Shown here piece by piece: positions 1 to 8,507 of a stretch of DNA of 64,000 nt. The stretch's first letter is position 1, and the number at the start of each line of letters is the position of its first letter. Under the pieces are notes generated by a model. It searched no databases, was not told the DNA's origin, and worked only from the letters and a program-made list of their open reading frames with translations. The stretch comes from Komagataella phaffii GS115 (taxonomy: Eukaryota > Ascomycota > Pichiomycetes > Pichiales > Pichiaceae), in contig NC_012964.1 of assembly GCF_000027005.1 (NCBI RefSeq), forward strand, positions 1,240,001 to 1,304,000, read 5' to 3'. The position numbers were made by a program, and so were the translations under genes.

Positions 1-2320
1 TTGGAACTTTGAAGTCATCTCTAACACCAATGATCGATGTTGGCGTAAATGACAAAGAAAGGAAATGTGAAAATGGGAACCAGTACCATGATTGGACAAA
101 AACAGCAAGTCCAACAACCGACTTCAGGTTTAACGTACCAGTTTGACTGTTTTCTAGCTGAATGGTTACATTACGGCCACCTGCATCAATAATACCTTGA
201 GCTAGGACAGCTCCAAATTTAGCCAATGACTCTTCCATTCTTGTGTCAATAACTTTAGCCAGTTTCTCTCTAATTTGCTTGACCTTGGGGCAGGTTTTCT
301 CATTCTGTTGGATCAAAATCATAGACAATGCGACGAAAGCGCCTTGTCTTACAAAGTCGACAGGGTCCTTCGTAAGGGGTTCTAGAAACTCAATTGCAGA
401 ATTCAATCCTCTACCAGCACATGCAATACCAACTGCCATAGCAGTACCATATCTTACGTGAGGGTTGTGAGATTCAGCTAATAGTTCAACTAATGTTGTG
501 ACTGTTGTGTATTCTCTCAAAAGAATAAATCCAAGAGCTATAACTGAAACTCTTCTGACATTATCCGAAGAGTCTGAAACAGCAATATGAAGAAGTCGCT
601 GAATAGCAGAATTATTGGAGGTACCACAATAAGCAAGGGCCAAAGCAAAAACACCACCGTATCTTAAAAGAGCATTTTGGTGAACTAAAAGCTTGGCAAT
701 CACAGGCTCCGCTGCATCTTCCTTAGCATAACAGAGTAGTGCAATACTGACAGCCAATCCTCGAATAATTGTTTCGTGTTGAGTCTCCTCCGCATAATGC
801 AACATATCGTCAATAGCCTGTTGATTTCCGGATCCCAACATGACCAGACCCATCGACAAAGCTGCAGCTTGTCCTGACACAGCAGAATCGGTGTAAAGCA
901 CTGTTTTGAGCTCTTCGTAAACTTCTTCATCATTAGACCCCATTCCTGCCACACCGACGGCTAGAGCTGCTCCATGTAGAAGAACATCAAAATCAGAGTT
1001 GTCGGCATTGTTGGTACCGGAAAGAAGATGGCCTCTTAAATAATCCAAAACTTCCTTTCCATGACCTGCATATATAAGTCCCAGTCCAAACAAGGAACCA
1101 GACTTCGTGTATGGAGATCCGTTATTTTCAGGTAGATAAGGTTGTAATAAAGTGCGACCTTGTAGAAGATTTCCCTTATGAATGACACCAAAAGCAGCAC
1201 TGGCGGAGAACTTAGACCAGTTCGTAGCTTTCCCAAGCCACTCAAGATTGTTACGGAAAAAGGAATCGTCAGTGGTACCAGCATGTAAGAATGCATTGGA
1301 AAAAGTAACGGCAGAGTGAAAAAGAGAATTTCTTGCATCTAACGTTGCCTTTGTCTTATCCAATATCCCTTTATCGGTGTTGTTATTTTGATAAAGAAAG
1401 GTTATGTCTAAGTCGCAAGTTGGAACACCAGAAAGAACTTTCAGTAGTTTTGCAATTGGTTTCGATGAAGCATCAATCGAAGAATCATTTGTCAAAAGCT
1501 GAGTGGTCTTGATCAGTAATTCCTGTGATGCCGAACTGACTAGATCAAATGCAGCTTGGTAAGCTATTGGGTAATTTTCAGTTGAAAGAAGCTTCACAAA
1601 CACTTGGTGGGCAAGATTGTGATCATTCAGCTGAACAATGATTTTTGTAATTATGAAATAATCAGGGTTAGGAAGATTTCTCAATATTAGCACAATTGAA
1701 TTCAACACTTTGACCTTGAATGCAATGTTTTTTACAACTGTGGTGGCGCAAGTCAAAACATAATTAATAAGTTGACTGGCTTCACTATCATCAGTATCTT
1801 CTTGAGTAAGCTCTGAAATTTGGGAGTGTATGATCTTCTCCACAATGTCCAGTCTATAGCTTTCTAATGATATACCCAGAGCCAACTTTAATTCCTTTTC
1901 CTGAACACACTTCTGTAGCATCATTTCAAAGATAGATTCCAGTTGTGAGTCAATAACAACTTCAGGATCAAGAAATTTGCTCTGAGATATCTCGATGTAG
2001 AGATCAATGCACTTGGAGACAATGGTTTCCACAAATTCAGACTTTTCATCAATGTTAAAACTTGACCCAGCACTTAGTGAGTATTTCACCGATGAATCAT
2101 AATCTCCTAGGTTGTAGTAAACTTTGGAGGCCAGTAGCGCCGCTAACTGACGATCTTTGAAAGATTCATCCTCATACAGCTCTTCAATTTGAGATATTTC
2201 ATTGGCAATTTCAGCCCAGAACTGGTCTACTACCTCATTGAGTGACGTTAAAGCATATCTTTTAACTTCAGGATCATCCTCCCTCAAAAGAGCTAAACAG
2301 GGAGCGGCCGTTGTTAACAT
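1..2320 (-). CDS. RPN2: 26S proteasome regulatory particle subunit Rpn2 (3' end outside window)
   Basis: Scaffold subunit of the 19S base of the 26S proteasome; binds Rpn10, Rpn13 and ubiquitin-handling factors. About 773 N-terminal residues are present; the frame stays open to the left edge, and the yeast protein is about 945 residues, so the C-terminus lies outside. The start MLTTAAPCLALLRED aligns by recall with yeast MSLTTAAPLLALLREN. The second half carries proteasome/cyclosome (PC) repeats of the form RYGxxxALxLAYxG, for example LRYGGVFALALAYCG and VRYGTAMAVGIACAG. The last residues in the window (SWYWFPFSHFLSLSFTPTS) match the conserved post-repeat region. The ATG is the first in this frame: an in-frame TAA lies about 90 nt upstream. 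Confidence 0.95.
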   Translation of the reverse strand, partial: MLTTAAPCLALLREDDPEVKRYALTSLNEVVDQFWAEIANEISQIEELYEDESFKDRQLAALLASKVYYNLGDYDSSVKYSLSAGSSFNIDEKSEFVETIVSKCIDLYIEISQSKFLDPEVVIDSQLESIFEMMLQKCVQEKELKLALGISLESYRLDIVEKIIHSQISELTQEDTDDSEASQLINYVLTCATTVVKNIAFKVKVLNSIVLILRNLPNPDYFIITKIIVQLNDHNLAHQVFVKLLSTENYPIAYQAAFDLVSSASQELLIKTTQLLTNDSSIDASSKPIAKLLKVLSGVPTCDLDITFLYQNNNTDKGILDKTKATLDARNSLFHSAVTFSNAFLHAGTTDDSFFRNNLEWLGKATNWSKFSASAAFGVIHKGNLLQGRTLLQPYLPENNGSPYTKSGSLFGLGLIYAGHGKEVLDYLRGHLLSGTNNADNSDFDVLLHGAALAVGVAGMGSNDEEVYEELKTVLYTDSAVSGQAAALSMGLVMLGSGNQQAIDDMLHYAEETQHETIIRGLAVSIALLCYAKEDAAEPVIAKLLVHQNALLRYGGVFALALAYCGTSNNSAIQRLLHIAVSDSSDNVRRVSVIALGFILLREYTTVTTLVELLAESHNPHVRYGTAMAVGIACAGRGLNSAIEFLEPLTKDPVDFVRQGAFVALSMILIQQNEKTCPKVKQIREKLAKVIDTRMEESLAKFGAVLAQGIIDAGGRNVTIQLENSQTGTLNLKSVVGLAVFVQSWYWFPFSHFLSLSFTPTSIIGVRDDFKVP

Positions 2321-2481
2321 TGTAAGGAGATGATATGGATGAGAGATGTTGAAGTCGAGCTGAGTGTTGTCGCCACTGGAAAGGTTACTTCGCACTTTAT
2401 CAAAGCCTTACGTAATATATTACATAATAAGTCTGAATTCATATTCGACTCAAAGGTGTACAGAGGTTCAATTATTCTTAT

Positions 2482-3891
2482 CTAGTATAGCAGACGGGTG
2501 ACGATTTTGTAAGGGGTGTGCTCCAGTTGTTCGTACAAAGACTTGATGTCTGAAGCATCCACATCAGAAATATCGGCCATCAAGTAGGCAATGTCTCCTC
2601 TGGAGTCAGAGAACTGCTTTTCAATGTTATGGTTACCCAAAATGTTGTTCACAGTTTTCAACACACCAGGCACGTTCTGATGAATGTAAAGCACTCTAAC
2701 AGAGTTTTCTTGGTCAAGATCTAGAGCACGTAAAGCAACTTCTGGGAAGTTGACAGCACCTGTAGAAGTTCCCTCATTAATGTACTTTGTGAGAGCAGTT
2801 CCTACTTCAATTCCAATTGCAGATTGGGCCTCTTCAGTAGAACCACCAATATGTGGGGTCAGAATAATGTTTCTCAAAGAAGTTAGCTCAGTAGCCCAAG
2901 AGTTCAACTCGTTGGTGAAGTTTGGACCATTCTTACCTGGTTCTTGTGGATAAACATCCAAAGCAGCACCCGCCAGCTTACCTAGTTTCATCGCTTCAAC
3001 CAAGGCAGGAATGTCCACCACGGTTCCTCTTGAAGCATTGATCAGGTAAGCTCCATCCTTCATAGCAGCCAGTTGAGGAGAGCTGATAAGGTTCTTAGTC
3101 TCCGGATTTTCGGGAACATGCAAAGTGACAAAATCAGCTTGGGCAAGGAGGTCATTCAATGTACGGACCTGTTTAGCAGAACCCAGAGCCATGATCATCA
3201 AGACATCGTAGTAGATAACGTTCATACCAAAGGCTTCAGCCAGAACGGACAACTGGGAACCAATGTGCCCGTAACCCACAATTCCAAGCGTTTTACCTCT
3301 GATCTCCCAACATTTGTTGGAAACTTTATTCCAGGTTCCGGTGTGCATCTCCAAAGATCTATCTCCTAGTTGCCTGGCAAGAGTAATAATCTCGGCAATA
3401 ACCAATTCAGCAACGGATCTGGAGTTTGAAAATGGGGAATTGAACACAGCAACACCCGATTTTGCCGCATATTCCAAGTCGACTTGATTGGTACCAATAC
3501 AGAAACACCCGATGATTATCAAGTTTTTAGCGTGTTTCAAAACCTTTTCGGTTAACTTAGTTTTTGACCTGATACCAATGGCATGAACATCTTTGATTTT
3601 TTCAATCAGCTCATCCTCTGGTAACGAAGACTTGTGGAACTCCACTTGATATCCCTGTTCAGCAAAGATCTCTCTGGCGGTTTCGTTAACATTTTCTAGC
3701 AGCAAAATTTTAATATCTCCAGTGGAGAATGGTTTCAATGGTTTAGCGTGTTTGGCAGCAGAGAAACTACGCTGTCTGACCTGGGACAGGTAGGAGTCAT
3801 TAGGGGAAGCAGAAACAACTCCAGGGGAAGTGGACAAACCGACAGCATTGAAGCCACTGCTTAACTGCTTAATATCTTGGGGAGAAGCCAT
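2482..3891 (-). CDS. SER3: D-3-phosphoglycerate dehydrogenase (serine biosynthesis)
   Basis: Oxidises 3-phosphoglycerate to 3-phosphohydroxypyruvate with NAD, the first step of serine synthesis, in the cytosol. 469 residues, the usual length for yeast Ser3/Ser33. Visible features are a hydroxyacid dehydrogenase fold with the NAD loop GYGHIG at 206-211, catalytic Arg288 in NASRGT, Glu317 in YPQEPG, His347 in TPHIGG, and a C-terminal ACT regulatory domain from about 398. The first ~55 residues are a low-complexity extension typical of fungal enzymes. It shares a divergent promoter region with RPL15, which holds a Gcn4-type site. SER3 and SER33 cannot be separated from sequence alone; only one copy is in the window. 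Confidence 0.94.
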   Translation of the reverse strand: MASPQDIKQLSSGFNAVGLSTSPGVVSASPNDSYLSQVRQRSFSAAKHAKPLKPFSTGDIKILLLENVNETAREIFAEQGYQVEFHKSSLPEDELIEKIKDVHAIGIRSKTKLTEKVLKHAKNLIIIGCFCIGTNQVDLEYAAKSGVAVFNSPFSNSRSVAELVIAEIITLARQLGDRSLEMHTGTWNKVSNKCWEIRGKTLGIVGYGHIGSQLSVLAEAFGMNVIYYDVLMIMALGSAKQVRTLNDLLAQADFVTLHVPENPETKNLISSPQLAAMKDGAYLINASRGTVVDIPALVEAMKLGKLAGAALDVYPQEPGKNGPNFTNELNSWATELTSLRNIILTPHIGGSTEEAQSAIGIEVGTALTKYINEGTSTGAVNFPEVALRALDLDQENSVRVLYIHQNVPGVLKTVNNILGNHNIEKQFSDSRGDIAYLMADISDVDASDIKSLYEQLEHTPYKIVTRLLY

Positions 3892-3967
3892 TGTTTAAGT
3901 TTGTGTGCAGGTATCTAGAGATGACAGACCTCTGTGAAGTCTATATAGTTATGCTGTTATCTGTGAA

Positions 3968-3974
3968 AGAGTCA
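3968..3974 (-). promoter_or_regulatory. Gcn4-type site upstream of SER3
   Basis: AGAGTCA on the + strand reads TGACTCT on the SER3 strand. It carries the TGACTC core bound by Gcn4 (or Bas1), 77 bp before the SER3 start. It fits general amino acid control, but the last base departs from the TGACTCA optimum. Confidence 0.5.
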
Positions 3975-4012
3975 CTCTAGAAAAAAAAAAAGACTTACTA
4001 CATGGTGAAACG

Positions 4013-4020
4013 TCACGTGA
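4013..4020. promoter_or_regulatory. Cbf1-type E-box TCACGTGA
   Basis: Perfect palindromic E-box, extended by one more base pair on each side. It lies 295 bp upstream of RPL15 and 122 bp upstream of SER3. Cbf1 is a recognised regulator of ribosomal protein genes in Candida-type yeasts, where it works with Tbf1. Assigning it here is an inference. Confidence 0.55.
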
Positions 4021-4314
4021 CTATCAGTACTCTCCCTTGAATAATTTAGGCCAAAGGCCGATGGATGTTGAGACTCCATGTGCCAAATAAAATTCGCGCG
4101 TCAGATGAGCACGGATAAATCGTCTGATTCCAAATCCAGAATTCAGGGTAACTCTCTGAAATAAACACAGTCGGGTAACACCACGCAAACTTTCTGAAAA
4201 CAATTTCGCGCGTTCCATAAAATTTTCAGTGCGTCGTGGAGTCTAAGAAAAAAAATCCTCAAGCTTTCTTCTCCTCATACAAACTTCTAAACAAGTTATC
4301 AATTATCATTTACA

Positions 4315-4929
4315 ATGGGTGCCTACAAGTACTTACAAGAGTTGCAAAGAAAGAAGCAGTCTGACGTTATGCGTTTCCTGTACCGTATTAGATGTTGGGA
4401 GTACAGACAAAAGACCGTCATCCACCGTGCTACTAAGCCATCCAGACCTGACAAGGCTAGAAGTTTAGGATTCAAATCCAAGAAGGGTTACGTCATCTAC
4501 AGAGTTAGAGTCAGAAGAGGTGGAAGAAAGAGACCTGTGCCAAAGGGTGCTACTTACGGTAAGCCAACCAACCAGGGTGTAAACCAACTTAAGTACCAGA
4601 AATCTCTGCGTTCTACTGCTGAGGAGCGTGTTGGTAGAAGAATTTCCAACATGAGAGTTTTGAACTCTTACTGGGTTAACCAGGACTCCACTTACAAGTT
4701 CTTTGAAGTTATCTTGGTGGACCCATCTCACTCCAACATCAGAACCGATGCCAAGATCAACTGGATCGTCAACCCTGTCCACAAGCACAGAGAGGCCAGA
4801 GGTCTTACTTCCATCGGAAAGAAGTCCAGAGGTATCAACAAGGGACACTTGTTCAACAAGACCAGAGCTGGTCGTTTCCACACCTGGAAGAAGCACAACA
4901 CTTTGTCTGTGTGGAGATACAGAAAATAG
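4315..4929 (+). CDS. RPL15: 60S ribosomal protein L15 (eL15)
   Basis: Structural protein of the large cytosolic ribosomal subunit. 204 residues, exactly the length of yeast Rpl15, and close to it throughout ([49 protein letters not shown] at the end). No intron. Codon use is strongly biased to highly expressed yeast codons (AGA, AAG, GGT), unlike its neighbours. Residue 22, a conserved leucine, is encoded by CTG, which argues against the CTG-Ser code. The start is the only ATG that gives the conserved N-terminus. Confidence 0.97.
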   Translation: MGAYKYLQELQRKKQSDVMRFLYRIRCWEYRQKTVIHRATKPSRPDKARSLGFKSKKGYVIYRVRVRRGGRKRPVPKGATYGKPTNQGVNQLKYQKSLRSTAEERVGRRISNMRVLNSYWVNQDSTYKFFEVILVDPSHSNIRTDAKINWIVNPVHKHREARGLTSIGKKSRGINKGHLFNKTRAGRFHTWKKHNTLSVWRYRK

Positions 4930-5247
4930 AATCATTCGTGAAACCATTTTTTGTACATTTTTGCAGTTTGCTTCAACGAAATGTAGTGTATACTGGTTTT
5001 AAAGTGTAAGTAGAAAATGTATTACCGGTAACTGTAAGATTGGTGTAGCTACGGAGGGAAAGAAAGACTGTTTTGGGTGGTGTATTGACCTTTCTCTGCT
5101 ACCACTTTATGAGCTGCAATGAGGTGCTGATACGATTAGTCCTAGCTTTACCAAGATGATGCGAAGTGACGAAACTTGCAGAAAAGCTAGCTTAGAAAGT
5201 ACTATGGTTTGGAAGGACTCCTAAAATTATTCTAAACAAAAATATAT
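4930..5247. other. Intergenic, convergent 3' ends of RPL15 and permease
   Basis: 318 bp between the stop codons of RPL15 and the permease. It should hold both transcript ends. No RNA gene, repeat or further coding frame was recognised. Confidence 0.5.
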
Positions 5248-6975
5248 CTAACCAAATAACCAGTACCAAGGCTTCAAGAATACGCTGTCGAACTTCGTTG
5301 CGTTTTCTGCCTCAATCTCAGCAAAGTCCCGTTCAGCTTCGGCGATAACAATATCTAAACCAGTGTAAATGTCCACTTCTTCGATTGGAATAAGGACTTG
5401 TGTAAACGGAATTCTCCCCAGTTTGTGAAGGTAGTACTTATGGCCCAGCCATAGAAGGAAAAAAGGTGGGAGGGTGATGTACGCAGCAATAAAGTTGGAG
5501 GTATCCCAATTGCCTTTGATAAAGACTGCATAACCGTTAGTCAAGATGATAATGGACAAAAATATTATGGAATAGTAGCTCATGAATGGCTGGAAGTATG
5601 TCTTGTAAGGCCTTTCTTCAAATTTTCCATGCAAAATCATTGCTCTTCTAAATCTCAAATATGCCCAGCAACAGCTGATCCACGAGATGAATCCAGAAAC
5701 GGTAGTCAAGTTTGTAAACCAAGTGAATACTTTAGCTGATCCTGAAGAAACGTTCAAGTAGGAAAGGCATCCAAATAAGAACACCACTAGAACACAGTAG
5801 TATGGAACACCAAATCGGTTGATTTTCTTAAGCACTGCAGGAGCCTGCCCACTTCTGGCTAATCCCAGCAAAATTCTAGTTGCACTGAAATAAAAAGCAT
5901 TTCCTGAAGACCATGCGGAGGTTAAAATTGCGGCATTGATAATATGGGGAAGAACTTTGATTCCAGCACTCTGAATAGCAATAACAAAAGGAGATGCTGA
6001 AGCATCGGAGCTCTCTGTTAACAAAAGAGGGTTGTTGTATGCAACAGTACAGCCGATAACCAAGGAACCCAAAACGTAAAAAGCCAGAATTCTGTAAACG
6101 AAGGATGAAGCGACCTTAGGAATATTGTAACGGGGTCTCTTGGCTTCAGAAGCGGCAGTAATGATCAATTCTGGTCCAGTAATGAAAGTAAACCCAGACT
6201 TAATAACTGCAGTCCAAAAACCTAAAAAGCGACCGGTGCCTCCTGTGGTGAGGTGCTCAGCAAAAGCACCAGGGTTATTCCAGTATCTAAATCCAAGTCT
6301 CTCGTGATTGGGAGCACCTCCAAGCATAATAACGGCACCCAAAATAATAAGACCGATAATAGTAACGATCTTGACCAATGCAAACCAAAACTCGATTTCT
6401 CCGTAGTACTTATTGGGGAAACAATTAAGCACAGTGATGACACCCAGAAAGATGGTCATGAATACGGCGATATTGATAGACTCATTCCAATATCTTATCA
6501 CCAGGCCAGCAGCTGTAACTTCAGTCGCAACCAAGATGGCCATTGTGTAAAAGATGTTGTAACCACAGGCGAATGCAAAAGACTCGTCACAGTAACGTTG
6601 AATGAATCCAATAACGGAAACACCTTTGATAGGCAGATACACTGCCATCTCACTGAGCACGTTCATAATCGTCCACAGAACAGTAGACATCAAAATATAT
6701 GAAATCAGCAAAGGTGCAGGACCACTAGTGGCAAGAGAAGCACCTGTTCCGATAAAGATACCGGTACCGATACAACCACCCAGACCGATCAGGACGATGT
6801 GTCTTGACTTCAAGCCTCGTTGGATATCATGCTCCTTTATGCTTCCGGAGTCACCAGATTCCGGATCTAAGTAAAATTCCTTCTCAGATGCCCTTCTGCT
6901 AGCATCAGACATCTCTATCTCTTCCACTGCATAGGAAGAGGTGGTTACTTTTCCATCTTTTCTGCCTTTGTCCAT
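5248..6975 (-). CDS. Amino acid permease, yeast AAT family (Dip5/Gap1-like)
   Basis: Plasma-membrane proton/amino acid symporter of the APC superfamily, yeast AAT group. 575 residues. A hydrophilic N-tail of ~55 residues is followed by about twelve hydrophobic segments. The first holds the family signature GGCIGTGIFIGTG (about 63-75), followed by SGPAPLLISY; later come FTFITGPELIITAASEAKRP and WSSGNAFYFSATR. The C-tail is acidic and ends in WYWLFG. Similarity seems closest to dicarboxylic amino acid or general permeases, but substrate cannot be decided here, so no symbol is given. The 1.5-kb upstream region holds five GATAAG motifs, consistent with nitrogen control. Confidence 0.85.
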   Translation of the reverse strand: MDKGRKDGKVTTSSYAVEEIEMSDASRRASEKEFYLDPESGDSGSIKEHDIQRGLKSRHIVLIGLGGCIGTGIFIGTGASLATSGPAPLLISYILMSTVLWTIMNVLSEMAVYLPIKGVSVIGFIQRYCDESFAFACGYNIFYTMAILVATEVTAAGLVIRYWNESINIAVFMTIFLGVITVLNCFPNKYYGEIEFWFALVKIVTIIGLIILGAVIMLGGAPNHERLGFRYWNNPGAFAEHLTTGGTGRFLGFWTAVIKSGFTFITGPELIITAASEAKRPRYNIPKVASSFVYRILAFYVLGSLVIGCTVAYNNPLLLTESSDASASPFVIAIQSAGIKVLPHIINAAILTSAWSSGNAFYFSATRILLGLARSGQAPAVLKKINRFGVPYYCVLVVFLFGCLSYLNVSSGSAKVFTWFTNLTTVSGFISWISCCWAYLRFRRAMILHGKFEERPYKTYFQPFMSYYSIIFLSIIILTNGYAVFIKGNWDTSNFIAAYITLPPFFLLWLGHKYYLHKLGRIPFTQVLIPIEEVDIYTGLDIVIAEAERDFAEIEAENATKFDSVFLKPWYWLFG

Positions 6976-8507
6976 TGTGATTTACCAGAGATAAGTATGG
7001 AACAAAAAAGGAAGAATCTTGATGTTTTTATATCTTCTGCGGTACACTAAACATGGGGGGAGCGTATCGACGATGTCATGCATTTGTGTATGTAATACTG
7101 AAAGTAATATGGCTTTGATCAGTCAGATCATTAAAAGCCATTTGACTTATCCGGCCAGGGAACGCCGCACAGGATTTTCTTTTTTTCCAGTTTTTCAACG
7201 GTGAGCATTCTAGGTTTCAAGACTTTCTTCAAAGGCAGTTGGCAACGGCATGTCAAGAAGACTTCGATTTTTTTTTTCGACACTCCACCAGTAAAGGCAT
7301 GCCTTCGTTGATGGACTGGATTTTGAACGGTCTGTATTGAGTCTCAGCTTATTGAGCTTCTTTGGTTAGTTCCCCAAATCCTGCTCGGTCAGTGTTGCCT
7401 CTCCTGCAGACATATGTGACATAGCAGCGAGTCGCACTATGAATTTCAGAGAGCTTTAACAGAGAGGTATACCTAAGCGAGTTTAGATCATTTTATATGT
7501 CTGCAAGAGTTTGCTTTCTGGGATGAATAGAAAGCCGGCCCATCGGGCAATTTCAGGCAAAAAAAGATAAGATACAACCGAGGGATACTTTAATGAAATC
7601 GCATGGAAAAGCCGAAGTTCACACGATGTGTTCTGAGTGCTCAACGAGAGCGAACTACTCAGTACATCGACGTCACTGAAAATAGCAGGTGATTGCCGTT
7701 ACCTGTTTCAGGCTTACGCCGCACTGTGGATACATTTTTTTACTCATCTCATCTTTTAGGCGCTAAAAAATGTCTTATCTATATTACAATCTAGCTTCTC
7801 CAACAACACCGAGATAGGAAGCAATGAAAGATGCGCCAATATTGAGTGTAATTCTCCGAGCGGCTTCTCACAATCACTAAACACCCGTATGATAAGGGTC
7901 TAATGCAGAATGTGGGTCGTTGATTGTGGTAACGTGAAATTATTGCTGCGATGTCAGGGGTGTCTGCTGGATTGGCGTGGTATTAAAGATCATACACGCA
8001 ATAGAGAACGTTCGAAGAAAGAGCTGTTCAGCACTACAAACTAACAAAAGTTTACGACAAGTGTATGGGCTTTTTGTTCCTTATATAAGCACATTGTAGT
8101 CTTCTAACCATAAAGAGGCTCTTCAGGTACAAAATAAGCATCAGTTCTTGGCATTAACCCCTAGTTTTTAATATAATGTTGTGATTTATTTTATGCAACC
8201 GAAGAGGTGTTCAGCTGAATATTGTAATGGCAAAAGAATATATTTTTGTTTTCGTTCATATTTGCCTACCAGTGAGACAATTTTGAATCTCACAGATAAT
8301 TCCAGTGGTTTGTGTTGTATATTTTTGCAAGAATACAATTCCCAATTATAACTATATATAAATGTTCCTCGTCCACACAACATTTTTTTTTTCAGGCCAC
8401 CGACCCAGTTATTTTTTGTTAATGGACATTCGCTATGCTTCTTTCCCCCCATTCAAATTGCAACCTCCCATTTAAGTTACCTTAACCACGTAATACTCCA
8501 AAATACA
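6976..8507. promoter_or_regulatory. Long divergent promoter region, permease / ADE16-17
   Basis: 1.53 kb with no supported coding gene. The permease side has five GATAAG hexamers on either strand (6990, 7146, 7566, 7774, 7891). A TATA-like TTATATAAG lies near 8079, far from the purine gene, and a second TATATATAAAT (about 8354) lies some 155 bp before its start. A short perfect inverted repeat GTGAGA/TCTCAC sits near 8272-8293. The upstream TATA could drive a short noncoding RNA, but nothing confirms that. No tRNA or snRNA signature was recognised. Confidence 0.5.
6990..7896. promoter_or_regulatory. Cluster of five GATAAG motifs upstream of the permease
   Basis: GATAAG at 6990-6995, 7566-7571 and 7891-7896 (+), and CTTATC at 7146-7151 and 7774-7779. 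GATA factors of the Gln3/Gat1 family bind this sequence to control nitrogen-regulated permeases. At this base composition about one copy would be expected by chance in 1.5 kb. The 6990 copy is so close to the start that it is probably transcribed. Confidence 0.5.

Larger units (their letters stand above)
3892..4314. promoter_or_regulatory. Divergent SER3/RPL15 promoter region
   Basis: 423 bp between two divergently transcribed genes. It holds a perfect 10-bp palindrome GTCACGTGAC (4012-4021) with a Cbf1-type E-box core, a Gcn4-type site AGAGTCA (3968-3974) 77 bp upstream of SER3, and an 11-nt A run (3981-3991). A TC-rich stretch precedes the RPL15 start. No Rap1 consensus was seen. Which gene each site serves is inferred from distance only. 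Confidence 0.6.

Noticed and set aside
2360..2385. Rpn4 (PACE) site upstream of RPN2
   Set aside because: The best match, AGTGGCGAC, agrees with GGTGGCAAA at too few positions.
4024..4218. 64-codon frame in the SER3/RPL15 promoter
   Set aside because: It overlaps regulatory sequence and has no recognisable similarity.
4378..4380. CTG-Ser genetic code
   Set aside because: CTG falls at a conserved leucine in RPL15, and no conserved serine was seen encoded by CTG.
8186..8452. 88-codon minus-strand frame upstream of ADE16/17
   Set aside because: Low-complexity AT-rich sequence with no similarity, and its start is not supported.
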